Assembly: GCA_964435455.1 (NCBI GenBank)
Contig: CAYSYH010000018.1
Span: forward strand, 1 to 13,285
DNA from: CAYSYH01 sp964435455
GTDB taxonomy: Bacteria; Patescibacteriota; WWE3; 2-01-FULL-39-13; JAACPI01
Direction of reading: 5' to 3'
Length of the DNA stretch: 13,285 bases
The stretch's first letter is position 1. Each line of letters starts with the position of its first letter. A model generated the notes under the pieces. That model was given only the letters and a program-made list of their open reading frames with translations, made no database searches and was not told the origin of the DNA. A program made the translations under genes and the position numbers. Below, one piece after another: positions 13,236 through 13,285 of this stretch.

Positions 13236-13285
13236 AAGTATTTACTACTTGCCATATTTTACTAAAAGTTTATAAACTAGTATAC

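Noticed and set aside
13267..13278. 12-base perfect palindrome AGTTTATAAACT
   Set aside because: Short AT palindromes are expected by chance at this base composition. No second copy or partner site is visible.
1..13285. CRISPR array, prophage or toxin-antitoxin system
   Set aside because: No regularly spaced repeats, phage structural genes, integrase or paired small toxin/antitoxin frames are seen. The 55-bp repeat occurs only twice, 1839 bases apart.

Overview
The window is very AT-rich and tightly packed. It has almost no Shine-Dalgarno sequences ahead of its genes, uses the standard genetic code (TGA is never read through), and encodes a reduced set of glycolytic and glycogen enzymes beside one giant surface protein. 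This suggests a Candidate Phyla Radiation (Patescibacteria) bacterium, probably of the Microgenomates type. That placement is inferred from gene style; no marker gene is present.

Positions 1-1894 are disordered. An exact 55-bp direct repeat (1-55 and 1840-1894) brackets a segment of broken or orphan pieces: a NUDIX 5' fragment running straight into a methyltransferase-like 3' fragment, a weak glycosyltransferase-like remnant on the minus strand, one intact NUDIX gene (minus strand), and the 3' tail of a penicillin-binding-protein-like gene. The repeat length and its place at the very first base make an assembly loop a serious alternative to real rearrangement.

Positions 1874-9582 are orderly: a small membrane-anchored protein (minus strand), divergent from a plus-strand run of a class I (DhnA/FbaB-type) aldolase, a YggT-family membrane protein, and a 1955-residue surface protein. 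The surface protein has a signal peptide, a Lys/Ser-rich linker, a golvesin/CBM-like domain, a right-handed beta-helix, about nine Ig/FN3-like domains and a three-helix membrane tail.

Between the surface gene and an alpha-glucan phosphorylase gene (glgP) lies a GC-rich element of about 74 nt at 9647-9720. It folds into a compact three-way junction and has a sigma70-like promoter placed to start transcription at its first base. It matches no RNA class I can recognise and is the most novel item here.

The right end is on the minus strand: tRNA-Gln(TTG), a divergent DUF62 (SAM hydroxide adenosyltransferase-like) gene whose reading frame is cut off at the tRNA 3' end, and a beta-propeller protein whose stop codon directly abuts the glgP stop. 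The aldolase and the phosphorylase fit a fermentative sugar and storage-glucan metabolism. The surface protein, YggT and the PBP remnant concern the cell envelope.
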